A DNA stretch of 38,984 nt from a candidate division KSB1 bacterium (GTDB taxonomy: Bacteria; Zhuqueibacterota; JdFR-76; DREG01), in assembly GCA_022566355.1 (NCBI GenBank), contig JADFJB010000029.1:1-38984 (forward strand). Reading direction: 5' to 3'. The position numbers were made by a program, and so were the translations under genes. Under the pieces are notes generated by a model, which made no database searches, was not told the DNA's origin, and was given only the letters and a program-made list of their open reading frames with translations. How positions within the stretch are numbered: position 1 is the first letter of the stretch; every line of letters begins with the position of its first letter. Below are positions 9,103-17,516 of the stretch, piece after piece.

Positions 9103-10740
9103 ATGGATGCTATCAACAAGTTCTGTGCGGAATCAAGCCAGGGTAGCTCTACACTAGCAAATCGTCTAAAGGACATGGTCTCTAAATATATAGAGGAATT
9201 GCTTTCCAGAAGATCAGATTTGCAAGATATTGAGTTTCGATCAAAAGAGTTATCGACACTATCTTCTATTTCTGCAAAAAGAATATCCGGGGAAGGGATC
9301 CTAGCGGCGTTAGATGGTACTTGGAGTATTTTAAATTCTATCTGTATTCATTATATGCTTACGCAGAGAAAAAAAGAAGAAAATTTAAAACTTTTGGTGA
9401 AAATTACTGAGTACCTTTCTGATTTCTCCATTTCATTAGAAGGATTCAACAATATTGTTAAAATGCTAAAAATGCTCGGTACTTTCACAAAAGTAGAAGG
9501 CACCAGACTAAATATTGAAAATAACGGCTTTGAAAAGATCGCAGAAGACGTGGAAAAATTAGCAGATCAGATTAAATTGAAATATCCGGAAATGCAGTCC
9601 CAATCTGAAGAAATAACAGAGCATATTGAGAAAACCCTTGATAGATTGTACGATTCTGTTGATAAACAAAATGTTAGATTAGATGGAATGCTTGAAACTG
9701 CTCAAAAAGATCTGGAATCTGTTATTAATAGTCAAGATACAAGAATTAAGTTTGCAAAATACATTTCAGAATTGACAAAGAAAATTCATAAATCAACAAC
9801 AAAAGTTCTAAGCTTTGTTGAGTTAGATAATTCCTGTATTCAGAAAACAAATACTTTAGTTTCTTCTTTGCAGGAAATGTCGAAGCAATTTATTGAATTA
9901 CCACTTTATGGTGACGATCCGGTCAAATTTTCCAATGAAGTCCAACATGCCATTAGTCAATGTGAATTGCAGTCAAATGAGTTAATAAACATTTGGAATA
10001 ATAAACGACATTCAAATGATCAAGTCGCCATTGCCTTTTTTGAGATAAGGGATTTTCTAAAAGAGGACAATCAATTGCAAGAATCCTTGAATGCTAGTTT
10101 TGAATCTGAAACATTATTCTTGATGGAAGTCGAAAAAGAATTACAGGAAATTGCTGAATTTGCCTTTGAAAATGACAAAGTAGATCAGGAAATATCTGCT
10201 ACCTTATCTTCGTTAGCAAAAAAAGCAGCTAATCTTTCATCTTACATTGGTTCAATTAATGAAATTGGTTCAAGTTTAGAACTAATTGGTGTGAATGCAC
10301 AGATAAAAGCAGCAGGTGCTGGAGAGCAAGGAAGGGCAATTGGGGTACTTGCCGAAGAAATTCACAAACTCTCATTGGATGCTCATCATCTAACGAATAT
10401 AGTTTTTATAAAATTGGATGAAGTTATCTCTTTTGGAAAGAAATTAATATCTGAGAATAACTCAGGTTCTATTTCTCATAACTCTGAGATTGAGAATCAA
10501 ATAAAGTTAATGCGGTCAAAAATGAAATCACTTATTGAGATTAATCAAAATGTGGATTCATTGCTAGATCGATTGAAATCAGAAGAAGAAATTCTCTTTG
10601 ACGATATTAAGAATACAAATGAAAGATTGGGGAACAGCATAATTCATGAAAATGTAATCGAAGATATCCAGAAGTTTTTAAAAATAATAGCTATACAAAC
10701 TCCTTCAATCATTTCAAATCGAGAGATTTCTATCACATAG
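9103..10740 (+). CDS. Soluble MCP-like signalling protein
   Basis: A 545-residue, mostly helical, soluble protein without membrane segments or signal peptide. Residues about 385-425 resemble the methyl-accepting chemotaxis hairpin: ELIGVNAQIKAAGAGEQGRA, then IGVLAEEIHKLS, against the family's [21 protein letters not shown] tip. The glutamate and two alanines of the tip are changed, so contact with a CheA/CheW pair is uncertain. The N-terminal 370 residues are helical bundles that I do not recognise. It sits 48 bp after the pseudo-REC kinase gene, so it probably belongs to the same unit, perhaps as a scaffold. No che genes are in the window. Confidence 0.7.
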   Translation: MDAINKFCAESSQGSSTLANRLKDMVSKYIEELLSRRSDLQDIEFRSKELSTLSSISAKRISGEGILAALDGTWSILNSICIHYMLTQRKKEENLKLLVKITEYLSDFSISLEGFNNIVKMLKMLGTFTKVEGTRLNIENNGFEKIAEDVEKLADQIKLKYPEMQSQSEEITEHIEKTLDRLYDSVDKQNVRLDGMLETAQKDLESVINSQDTRIKFAKYISELTKKIHKSTTKVLSFVELDNSCIQKTNTLVSSLQEMSKQFIELPLYGDDPVKFSNEVQHAISQCELQSNELINIWNNKRHSNDQVAIAFFEIRDFLKEDNQLQESLNASFESETLFLMEVEKELQEIAEFAFENDKVDQEISATLSSLAKKAANLSSYIGSINEIGSSLELIGVNAQIKAAGAGEQGRAIGVLAEEIHKLSLDAHHLTNIVFIKLDEVISFGKKLISENNSGSISHNSEIENQIKLMRSKMKSLIEINQNVDSLLDRLKSEEEILFDDIKNTNERLGNSIIHENVIEDIQKFLKIIAIQTPSIISNREISIT

Positions 10741-10922
10741 TATTATTCACATGTACTCTGTTTTTGTTACAAAATAGAGTTGTGGGTAAAAACCTCTTAA
10801 TCTTAGCGATTTTAAGAATAACTTGCCATTCCATGTTAATCTGAAAATATTTAAGTGACAATGTTCTTGGAAATTTAAGTTATTTTATGTATATTCATTA
10901 ATAAATTAAATTAGGAATTTAA

Positions 10923-12914
10923 ATGCCATCTGTACAACCAACCAAAGTTCTCTATATCGGAAATGACAAGGCATTTCTAAGCTCTGTTTCTCAAATATTA
11001 CAATTTCATCAAAACAATTATAAAATAGAGAAAGTTAGCAGCCTTAAAGAGATCAAAAATTCTCTTGATCAAAATAATTATCATGTATTTCTTTTTGATG
11101 CGGACCTAATCAAAACCAATGGCAATCAATTCTATAATAATATATTAGATTTTGCCAAAAAGATACCCGTTGTTTTTATTGTAGACGAAAAACAAGAACA
11201 GATAGCAGGGGATGCAGTAAAGAATGGAATATTTGATTATATAGTGAAAGTTGAAGGAGCCATAACTGCAATTCCTTTTACCTTAGATCGAGCAAAAGAA
11301 CAGAATATTTCAACAGAAAATATTGCATTTGATTTTCAAGTTGAATCTACTTTATCTCATATAACCTCTTTTTTTGAAATTAACGAAAGTGGTCGCTTTA
11401 TTTCCTTTGATGACAATCTACAGAATATCTTGGGGCTTTCGTCTAGTGAATTCTACAAAACCTATCTGATGGATTTTATTGACGATGAAGATCGAGAAAG
11501 ATTCTACCAATGGCATTCATCAATAAAAGCCCGTCAAGATACATTTATGATTGACACGGAAGTTATTCATAAAACAAGAGGTATTATTCCGGTTGAACTG
11601 CAATTAACACCCTATACAAGACCGGAAGCTCTCTTCTCAGGTTTTCGTGGTTATTTTAAAGTATTGACGAAAGATGAATCACAAGCAATAGAAAGACAAG
11701 TAACCGATATAAAACCTCTATTCCATGAGCTGTATCAATTAAATAATTACTTTCGCAAAAATTTAATTCAGCTATTTTATATGAAATTGGCTGAAATTCC
11801 CAAAAGAAATTTTAAGTTCGGGTACGCATCTTTATTTTTGTATCATACAACTAAGCACCAATATCAAAATGAAATAGAAATTGGTACTAAGTTTCACGGA
11901 GATAAAACTGATATTCGTTCGGATTTTTTCACAGTAAAGGAAGTACAAAAATTATTTCCACAATCGGAATTTGTGCGATTTGTCCATCAAAGCGTGCTGA
12001 ATGAAACAGAACGTAAGCCTGGTGTTGAATTATTTCAACCCAAACTATGGAAAGAAGGGGAAAATTGGGAAATAGGGGATCGACTTTTCATAAATTTGCG
12101 AACTTCCGATGAAAATTGCCTAGGCTTCATTATTCTGGAAAATCCAGAATCAGGAAAAACACCATCTGTCCAAATTTTGGAACGAGCGGAAATATTATCC
12201 AATTACATTTCCGGCCTATATGAATTTCAAACACGCTTTTCAAAATTGGAAACTAAGCATAAACATTTTAAGCAAATCTTTGCAATTTTGGAAACTTTTT
12301 GTATTGATTTGCCTTTGGAAAATCTACTTCGGGAAATCGTTTGGACCATTAAACTTTCGTTGGGTTTTAATTTTCCCATTCTTGCTATTTTCAGTAAATC
12401 CACTCGACGATTAAATTTAAAATCATTTGCATTGGAGAATAAAGAAAAGGCAAGAATTTTGAGTAGGCTGCATTTTTCTATCGAAGAGATTATTCCGCTT
12501 TTGAAACAAAAATATCGAATTTCACATTCATATCTTGTGCAAGAACGTAATAATCCCATGAATATTATTAAAAGGATTTATGGAACGCCTATTACATCCG
12601 TTAACGATCCGCATATGTGGCATTATGAAGATATTCTGCTTGTCCCAATTACAACACGGAAAAAGAAGATTATCGGATTTTTTATATTGGATGACCCAGC
12701 CAATAAACTAAGACCCTATACAGAATTAGTTCAAATTCTTGAAAAAATCGCTCGGTTAGTTGCGGTGACTATAGAAAACAAATTGATATATGCAAAAATC
12801 AAAAACGATTATCAAAGATTACAATTGCTGTATCGCAGTCGAAAGAATTCAAACGGAAATAAAACACGTTCAGGCAGAATAAAAGAAGTTTTGAAAAGAA
12901 TGAATTTGTCTTAA
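10923..12914 (+). CDS. REC-like/PAS/GAF multidomain sensor protein
   Basis: A 663-residue soluble protein without an enzymatic output domain. Residues 6-125 resemble a receiver (VFLFDADLIK with Asp at the phospho-site, FDYIVK with the Lys), but the N-terminal acidic pair is reduced to GND. Residues about 140-240 are a PAS domain (FFEINESGRFISFDDNLQNI, then MDFIDDEDRERF). Residues about 270-420 are poorly defined alpha/beta sequence. Residues about 440-640 look like a GAF domain (LPLENLLREIVWTIKLSLGF, then DILLVPITTRKKKIIGFFIL). It probably passes input to a neighbouring kinase or phosphatase by contact. The 182-bp upstream gap may carry its own promoter. Confidence 0.65.
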   Translation: MPSVQPTKVLYIGNDKAFLSSVSQILQFHQNNYKIEKVSSLKEIKNSLDQNNYHVFLFDADLIKTNGNQFYNNILDFAKKIPVVFIVDEKQEQIAGDAVKNGIFDYIVKVEGAITAIPFTLDRAKEQNISTENIAFDFQVESTLSHITSFFEINESGRFISFDDNLQNILGLSSSEFYKTYLMDFIDDEDRERFYQWHSSIKARQDTFMIDTEVIHKTRGIIPVELQLTPYTRPEALFSGFRGYFKVLTKDESQAIERQVTDIKPLFHELYQLNNYFRKNLIQLFYMKLAEIPKRNFKFGYASLFLYHTTKHQYQNEIEIGTKFHGDKTDIRSDFFTVKEVQKLFPQSEFVRFVHQSVLNETERKPGVELFQPKLWKEGENWEIGDRLFINLRTSDENCLGFIILENPESGKTPSVQILERAEILSNYISGLYEFQTRFSKLETKHKHFKQIFAILETFCIDLPLENLLREIVWTIKLSLGFNFPILAIFSKSTRRLNLKSFALENKEKARILSRLHFSIEEIIPLLKQKYRISHSYLVQERNNPMNIIKRIYGTPITSVNDPHMWHYEDILLVPITTRKKKIIGFFILDDPANKLRPYTELVQILEKIARLVAVTIENKLIYAKIKNDYQRLQLLYRSRKNSNGNKTRSGRIKEVLKRMNLS

Positions 12915-13169
12915 TATCCTCAAAAACGATTCAATTCCGCAACCTACCATAAATTAACTACAAAATTACTTGCCATATCTGCTTAATTATTTTTATAGTT
13001 ATTATCTGTTTCGCAAATTGAAATCTAAAGGAAAAGAAAAATTGCAAAAAAAACAAGATTACTGAAGTGGATCTAGATTGAGTAAAATGTGCCGCAACCA
13101 TTTCATCGATTTTTCGTAACGGCCTATTCAATAATTGACTAGGAAACCAACTATATCCTAAATCGTATT

Positions 13170-14447
13170 ATGTTGTTGATGAATTCATTCAAATTTAGAA
13201 AATCACATTATTTTTTTTATGCCGGATTATTCATTGTCGCAATAAATGGTTGTGCTGATCGTAAACACGAGAATCCTTTAGATCCAGAGAATCCATTTAC
13301 AGAGGGGAAACTAACGGGCTTATCTGTAATATCTTTGGATAGAGTAGTTTCCTTAACTTGGGATGATATTGAAATTAACGGGTATGTTGGCACCAAAATA
13401 TTCAGGCGAACATCACAGGATAGCGGATTTGTAGAAATTGCAGTGGTACCCGGTAATTCATCTCATTATGATGACCAAGATGTTTCATTTGATATTATCT
13501 ATAAATATAAAATTCAGGCAATTACTGAATTTAATGAAAGCCCATTATCTGATGAAGTTGTCATTACACCCGGACCATCTCGTATCTGGGTTGCGATTAG
13601 AACAACTGGTAAACTTTTTCAATTAACGCATGATGCATCTCATACCCTTTTTTCGAGAAGTAATTTTTTTGATATATCAGGAATGGCTAATATCGGTAAT
13701 GGACAAGGAATTTGGCTAAGCGATTTTTTCTTAAACCAGATCGCACACATGTCTTTGGATGGAGAAATAGTTAAAATATTTAACATCAGTGAATCACCAT
13801 TAGATCTTGATTTTGACCCTTCCAGAAATAGATTGTGGATCATTCTTCAAAGTTCCAAAAAATTAGCTTTTGCCGATACTTCAGGTAACCTATTCGTTAT
13901 AAATGAAGAGTTTTCTAACCCGGTTTCTATTTCGGTCGACAGAACATCAGGTATTTGTTGGATTTCAGATGTCCAGGATCAAACAGTCACAAGGTTTAAT
14001 TTGACTGATACTACTAAATCCACTATTGAGAATCTGGATCGACCTGAAGATATAGCTGTTAATTACCAGGATGGTTCTATTTGGGTGGCAGATGTTTCCA
14101 GTGTAAAACATTTTAGTTCCAACATGGAATTACTTATTTCTGCTAGAAATTTTAATTTTGTTTATCAAGTTAGTATAAATCAAAAAACAGGAGATTGTTG
14201 GGCGCTTGATTTGCGTTCTGGGATCAACAATTCCCAATTGATAAAACTGGATAAGAATGGTTCAATAATTTATAAATTAGATGGATTTACGAATCCAACA
14301 TCTTTGGATGTTGATGAATATGACGGAAGCTGCGTTGTTACGGACGCTGGTAATTTTAATGTTACGAAAATATCGGAAGATGGAAGAATTATTGGAAAAT
14401 GGAATGCGCTAGGAGCTCCTAATCTAATCAGGATATCTTCACCATGA
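13170..14447 (+). CDS. Lipoprotein with FN3-like domain and beta-propeller repeats
   Basis: A 425-residue exported protein. A hydrophobic signal segment (FFYAGLFIVAING) ends in a lipobox-like INGC, so C28 is the probable lipidated residue. Residues about 45-135 look like a fibronectin type III domain (VVSLTWDDIEINGY, then YKYKIQAITEFNESPLSDEV). The rest is a repeated blade pattern of SMP-30/NHL type (IWLSDFF, LWIILQSSKK, CWISDVQDQTVTRF, IWVADVSS, CWALDLRS, CVVTDAGNFNVTKI). Likely periplasm- or surface-exposed binding protein. The stop overlaps the next gene's ATG by 4 bp (ATGA), so it is translationally coupled to the 8-TM phosphatase and is a candidate extracellular sensor for it. ATG at 13179 is an alternative start. 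Confidence 0.8.
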   Translation: MLLMNSFKFRKSHYFFYAGLFIVAINGCADRKHENPLDPENPFTEGKLTGLSVISLDRVVSLTWDDIEINGYVGTKIFRRTSQDSGFVEIAVVPGNSSHYDDQDVSFDIIYKYKIQAITEFNESPLSDEVVITPGPSRIWVAIRTTGKLFQLTHDASHTLFSRSNFFDISGMANIGNGQGIWLSDFFLNQIAHMSLDGEIVKIFNISESPLDLDFDPSRNRLWIILQSSKKLAFADTSGNLFVINEEFSNPVSISVDRTSGICWISDVQDQTVTRFNLTDTTKSTIENLDRPEDIAVNYQDGSIWVADVSSVKHFSSNMELLISARNFNFVYQVSINQKTGDCWALDLRSGINNSQLIKLDKNGSIIYKLDGFTNPTSLDVDEYDGSCVVTDAGNFNVTKISEDGRIIGKWNALGAPNLIRISSP

Positions 14448-16555
14448 TAAAACCAGTCATTCGGTTTTTACAACAAAAGAGTAATTATTTTCTGATTGGA
14501 ACCAGCTCGACTGTAATCATTTTGATTTTTATTATTGATTTAGCTTTTCTTACTCGTGAAATAATCCCAACACATATTTATTGGCTACGAGAAACACTAA
14601 TAGTAGCTGTATTTTTATTAGCTTTATCTCTTCTTTTTAAACGTCACAATAAACAGGAGCAGCATATAGTTTATAAACTTAAGACTGCTTTTTTTGCAGC
14701 TTTAGGATTATATATTTCAGTAGCTTTTTCCAAAATGATTATTTCTAGCGAGAATGAAACAACCACCGAAAGTACTTTAAATCTTTTTGGATTACTTCAA
14801 AAGGATTTTCGTGCTACTTTTACTGCTGTTTTTGTTACTTTATTTCTAATTGTTTTACTGTTCTTAATTCGTGATTTAGTTCATTACAAAAGTAAAGCCA
14901 AAACTTATAAATTATTCCGTTTCGGACTTTTTTTATTTGTTGTGTATGTAATATACAGGCATTATACAATTAAAATGTTCAGAACAGAATGGTCATTGCA
15001 AGGTCAAACACCATTAGAATGGGTGTTTTTTGGCTTGCTGCTCTTAATAATATTTTTGTTATCATTTAGAACATCATGGGTGACATACCTAAATAAAAGG
15101 CAGAAGTATGCAGCTTGTTGGGCAGGATTGTTTCTAATTCCGGGAGCGATTTTTGTTTATCAATCAAACATTTTTCAGGAGATTAATAGATATAGTTTTA
15201 CTTTGGGGTCGTTTAATAGTTTTACATTTTATTTTATGTGTTCTTACCTGGTATTGGCGGAATTGAATTTATTGCTTCATTTACCAACAGCTAGTATATT
15301 TGAGAAAAAAATTAGAGAGATTGAATCTTTACAAAATTTGAGTAGAGATATTAGTTCAATTTTAAGCTATGATGAGTTGATATCAAAAGTGACAACATTA
15401 ACACATGATGTTCTAAACCCAGACGCAAGCTGGCTTGAAATGAAAAAGAAAAACGGCGAACTAAGTGTTGTGTCATATCATAATCTCACTAATAAAGAAC
15501 TTTCTAATATGCATCTCAAAAATAATGAAGGATTAAGCGGTTGGATTTTTGAAAATAAAGAATCGATTTTAGTTAATGATGTTTCAAAAGATAGCCGTTC
15601 AAAATATATTCTAAACTATCAAAATAATATAGGTTCAATTTTAGGAGTTCCGCTTACTTCTAAGGATGGAGTTATGGGTATTTTGTATGCTACAAAAGAA
15701 GAAGAATATGGTTTTGAACAGGATGATCGTGAAATGCTGCAAGCTTTTGCCAATCAAGCTTCTGTAGCAATTGAAAATTCCAGGCTTATCGAACAATCGA
15801 TTGAAAAGGAAAGGCTAGAACAAGAATTAATGGTTGCCCGAAATACTCAAATGAAACTTCTTCCAAAAGAAATGCCAAAAAAAGGTTCACTGGATATTGA
15901 TGCACATTGCTTAATGGCTGCCGAAGTTGGCGGAGATTATTTTGATTTTATTGATCTTGATGAGGATAGACTTGGTGTGGTTATAGCAGATGTTTCCGGA
16001 AAAGGGCTATCTGCTGCTTTTTATATGGCAGAATTAAAGGGAATAGTAAGTGCATATGCCAGCCTTTACCATTCCCCAAGAATCTTGCTGGAAAAAGTGA
16101 ATAAAACTTTGTATGAAACATTAGATCAAAAAACATTCGTAACTATGATATATGCTATTTTTGATTTAAAAAAGAAAAAAGTAACAATTTCTCGGGCGGG
16201 GCATGGCCCATTTATTCATTTCTCTTCAAAAAAAAAACAATCCCTATTCTTACAGCCACATGGCATTGGAGTTGCACTTGATAGTGGAACTGTATTTAAT
16301 AAAATTCTTGATGAAATTGAAATAGGCTGGCATAAAAATGATTTTTTTCTATTTTTTACGGACGGTCTAGACGAAGCCAGAAATTCAAAGTTAGAAGAAT
16401 ATGGTTTGGAACGTTTAACGAAAGTCCTCAATGAAACCTATGATATGCCAGCGGAAGAAATTTTAAACAGAATAATTGATGATGTCTCCAAATTTACAAA
16501 AAATGCTAAAAAACATGACGATCTCTCAATGATTGTTGTAAAAGTTGATTCCTAA
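14444..16555 (+). CDS. 8-TM GAF-PP2C (SpoIIE-type) phosphatase
   Basis: A 703-residue inner-membrane phosphatase. About eight hydrophobic segments fill residues 15-285 (for example ILIFIIDLAFL, LIVAVFLLALSLLF, FTAVFVTLFLIVLLFLI, WVFFGLLLLIIFLLSF). A GAF domain follows (about 300-450; VLNPDASWLEMKKK, SILGVPLTSKDGVMGILYAT). The phosphatase, about 465-703, starts with ARNTQMKLLPKEMPKKG and keeps the metal motifs GGDYFDFIDLD, IADVSGKGLSAAF, FTDGLDEARN and HDDLSMIVV. It probably links an envelope signal, perhaps via the upstream propeller lipoprotein, to dephosphorylation of the STAS protein encoded 17 bp downstream. Confidence 0.92.
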   Translation: MIKPVIRFLQQKSNYFLIGTSSTVIILIFIIDLAFLTREIIPTHIYWLRETLIVAVFLLALSLLFKRHNKQEQHIVYKLKTAFFAALGLYISVAFSKMIISSENETTTESTLNLFGLLQKDFRATFTAVFVTLFLIVLLFLIRDLVHYKSKAKTYKLFRFGLFLFVVYVIYRHYTIKMFRTEWSLQGQTPLEWVFFGLLLLIIFLLSFRTSWVTYLNKRQKYAACWAGLFLIPGAIFVYQSNIFQEINRYSFTLGSFNSFTFYFMCSYLVLAELNLLLHLPTASIFEKKIREIESLQNLSRDISSILSYDELISKVTTLTHDVLNPDASWLEMKKKNGELSVVSYHNLTNKELSNMHLKNNEGLSGWIFENKESILVNDVSKDSRSKYILNYQNNIGSILGVPLTSKDGVMGILYATKEEEYGFEQDDREMLQAFANQASVAIENSRLIEQSIEKERLEQELMVARNTQMKLLPKEMPKKGSLDIDAHCLMAAEVGGDYFDFIDLDEDRLGVVIADVSGKGLSAAFYMAELKGIVSAYASLYHSPRILLEKVNKTLYETLDQKTFVTMIYAIFDLKKKKVTISRAGHGPFIHFSSKKKQSLFLQPHGIGVALDSGTVFNKILDEIEIGWHKNDFFLFFTDGLDEARNSKLEEYGLERLTKVLNETYDMPAEEILNRIIDDVSKFTKNAKKHDDLSMIVVKVDS

Positions 16556-16572
16556 CCTTGTAGGAGAATTAA

Positions 16573-16920
16573 ATGAGTGAATTTGCGGTGACCAGAAAAG
16601 ATATTGACGAAATATCTGTTTTGAATTTAGATGGATATTTGGATGCACACACGGCGCCAAGTTTTGAAGAAGCATTGAAACAATTAGTTGATGAAACCAG
16701 GTTTAAGATAATTGTAAATTGCGAGAAATTGGCCTATATCAGTAGTGCAGGTTTAGGTGTCTTTATGGGGTTTATCGAAGATGTCAGATCGAATGATGGT
16801 GATATAAAAATGTCGAACATGTCTGAGAAAGTGTTTAAAATCTTCGATTTGTTAGGATTTCCAAGCCTATACGAAATTGTGGATGATGAAAGTGAAGCCG
16901 TGCAAAATTTTAGAAAATAG
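16573..16920 (+). CDS. STAS-domain anti-sigma factor antagonist
   Basis: A 115-residue STAS protein. LNLDGYLDAHTAPSFEEAL is the typical N-terminal strand-turn, and IIVNCEKLAYISSAGLGVFM holds the phospho-serine (S57 or S58 of ISSAG). A TAGGAGAA Shine-Dalgarno lies just before the ATG. It follows the 8-TM phosphatase and precedes an RsbW-like kinase, the expected partner order. It is not a close duplicate of the STAS protein encoded at 7720 (different serine loop and ends), so the two modules probably signal separately. Confidence 0.93.
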   Translation: MSEFAVTRKDIDEISVLNLDGYLDAHTAPSFEEALKQLVDETRFKIIVNCEKLAYISSAGLGVFMGFIEDVRSNDGDIKMSNMSEKVFKIFDLLGFPSLYEIVDDESEAVQNFRK

Positions 16921-17025
16921 AAGCATAACTAAACCAATCTTCTATAGGTAACTATTTTTATACCATTCCGTAGTTTGGATGTGCTAATTATATATATGAT
17001 TTGCAAAGCAAAATACTTGATTAAA

Positions 17026-17031
17026 CGGAGG
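17026..17031 (+). promoter_or_regulatory. Shine-Dalgarno that fixes a TTG start
   Basis: CGGAGG lies 7 bp before a TTG at 17039 that opens the RsbW-like frame. No ATG is available near it, so this site supports the TTG start. Confidence 0.8.
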
Positions 17032-17038
17032 TTCGATT

Positions 17039-17470
17039 TTGCCGAGTAAAGTTAAAAAATTTTCACTTGTGATCCCAAGTGACGATGAATTCCTGGATTT
17101 AATCCGTAATTTTGTAGGGAAGATTGCCGAAACAGCGGGGTTTGATGATGATAGTGTTAACAAGATACAACTCTCGGTAGATGAAGCTTGCACCAACGTA
17201 ATGAAACACGCTTATAAAGGAGAAAAATCAAAGGATGTCCATATTGAAGTAGAATTAAACTCAAAAAAAATAGTGGTTTCTGTTGTAGATAAGGGTAGTG
17301 GATTTGAATATGATAATATTGGTATTGATGACATGGGGGCTTATCTCACTGAATTTAGGAAAGGAGGACTTGGCCTCCATCTAATAAAAGTATTAATGGA
17401 CGAAGTGAAATTTTCGATTAAGCCCGCTAAAAAGAACGTTATAGAGATGACGAAATACATTACCCCATAA
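17039..17470 (+). CDS. RsbW-like serine kinase / anti-sigma factor (HATPase)
   Basis: A 143-residue single HATPase_c protein of SpoIIAB/RsbW size. The N box is SVDEACTNVMKHAY, G1 is DKGSGF and G2 is GGLGLHLIKVLMDE; all ATP/Mg contacts expected for the family are visible. It starts at TTG with a strong Shine-Dalgarno. In known systems such kinases phosphorylate the cognate STAS protein and bind a sigma factor; here the STAS gene is just upstream and a GAF-GAF-PP2C phosphatase gene just downstream. No sigma factor gene is near, so the output partner is unknown. Confidence 0.93.
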   Translation: MPSKVKKFSLVIPSDDEFLDLIRNFVGKIAETAGFDDDSVNKIQLSVDEACTNVMKHAYKGEKSKDVHIEVELNSKKIVVSVVDKGSGFEYDNIGIDDMGAYLTEFRKGGLGLHLIKVLMDEVKFSIKPAKKNVIEMTKYITP

Positions 17471-17516
17471 AATCCTCTGGCAAGCTAAACAAGCAAAAGC
17501 TACATTAGAAGAATAA

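Noticed and set aside
12227-12559. 110-codon minus-strand frame
   Set aside because: Antisense to the REC-like/PAS/GAF gene, with no recognisable pattern or Shine-Dalgarno.
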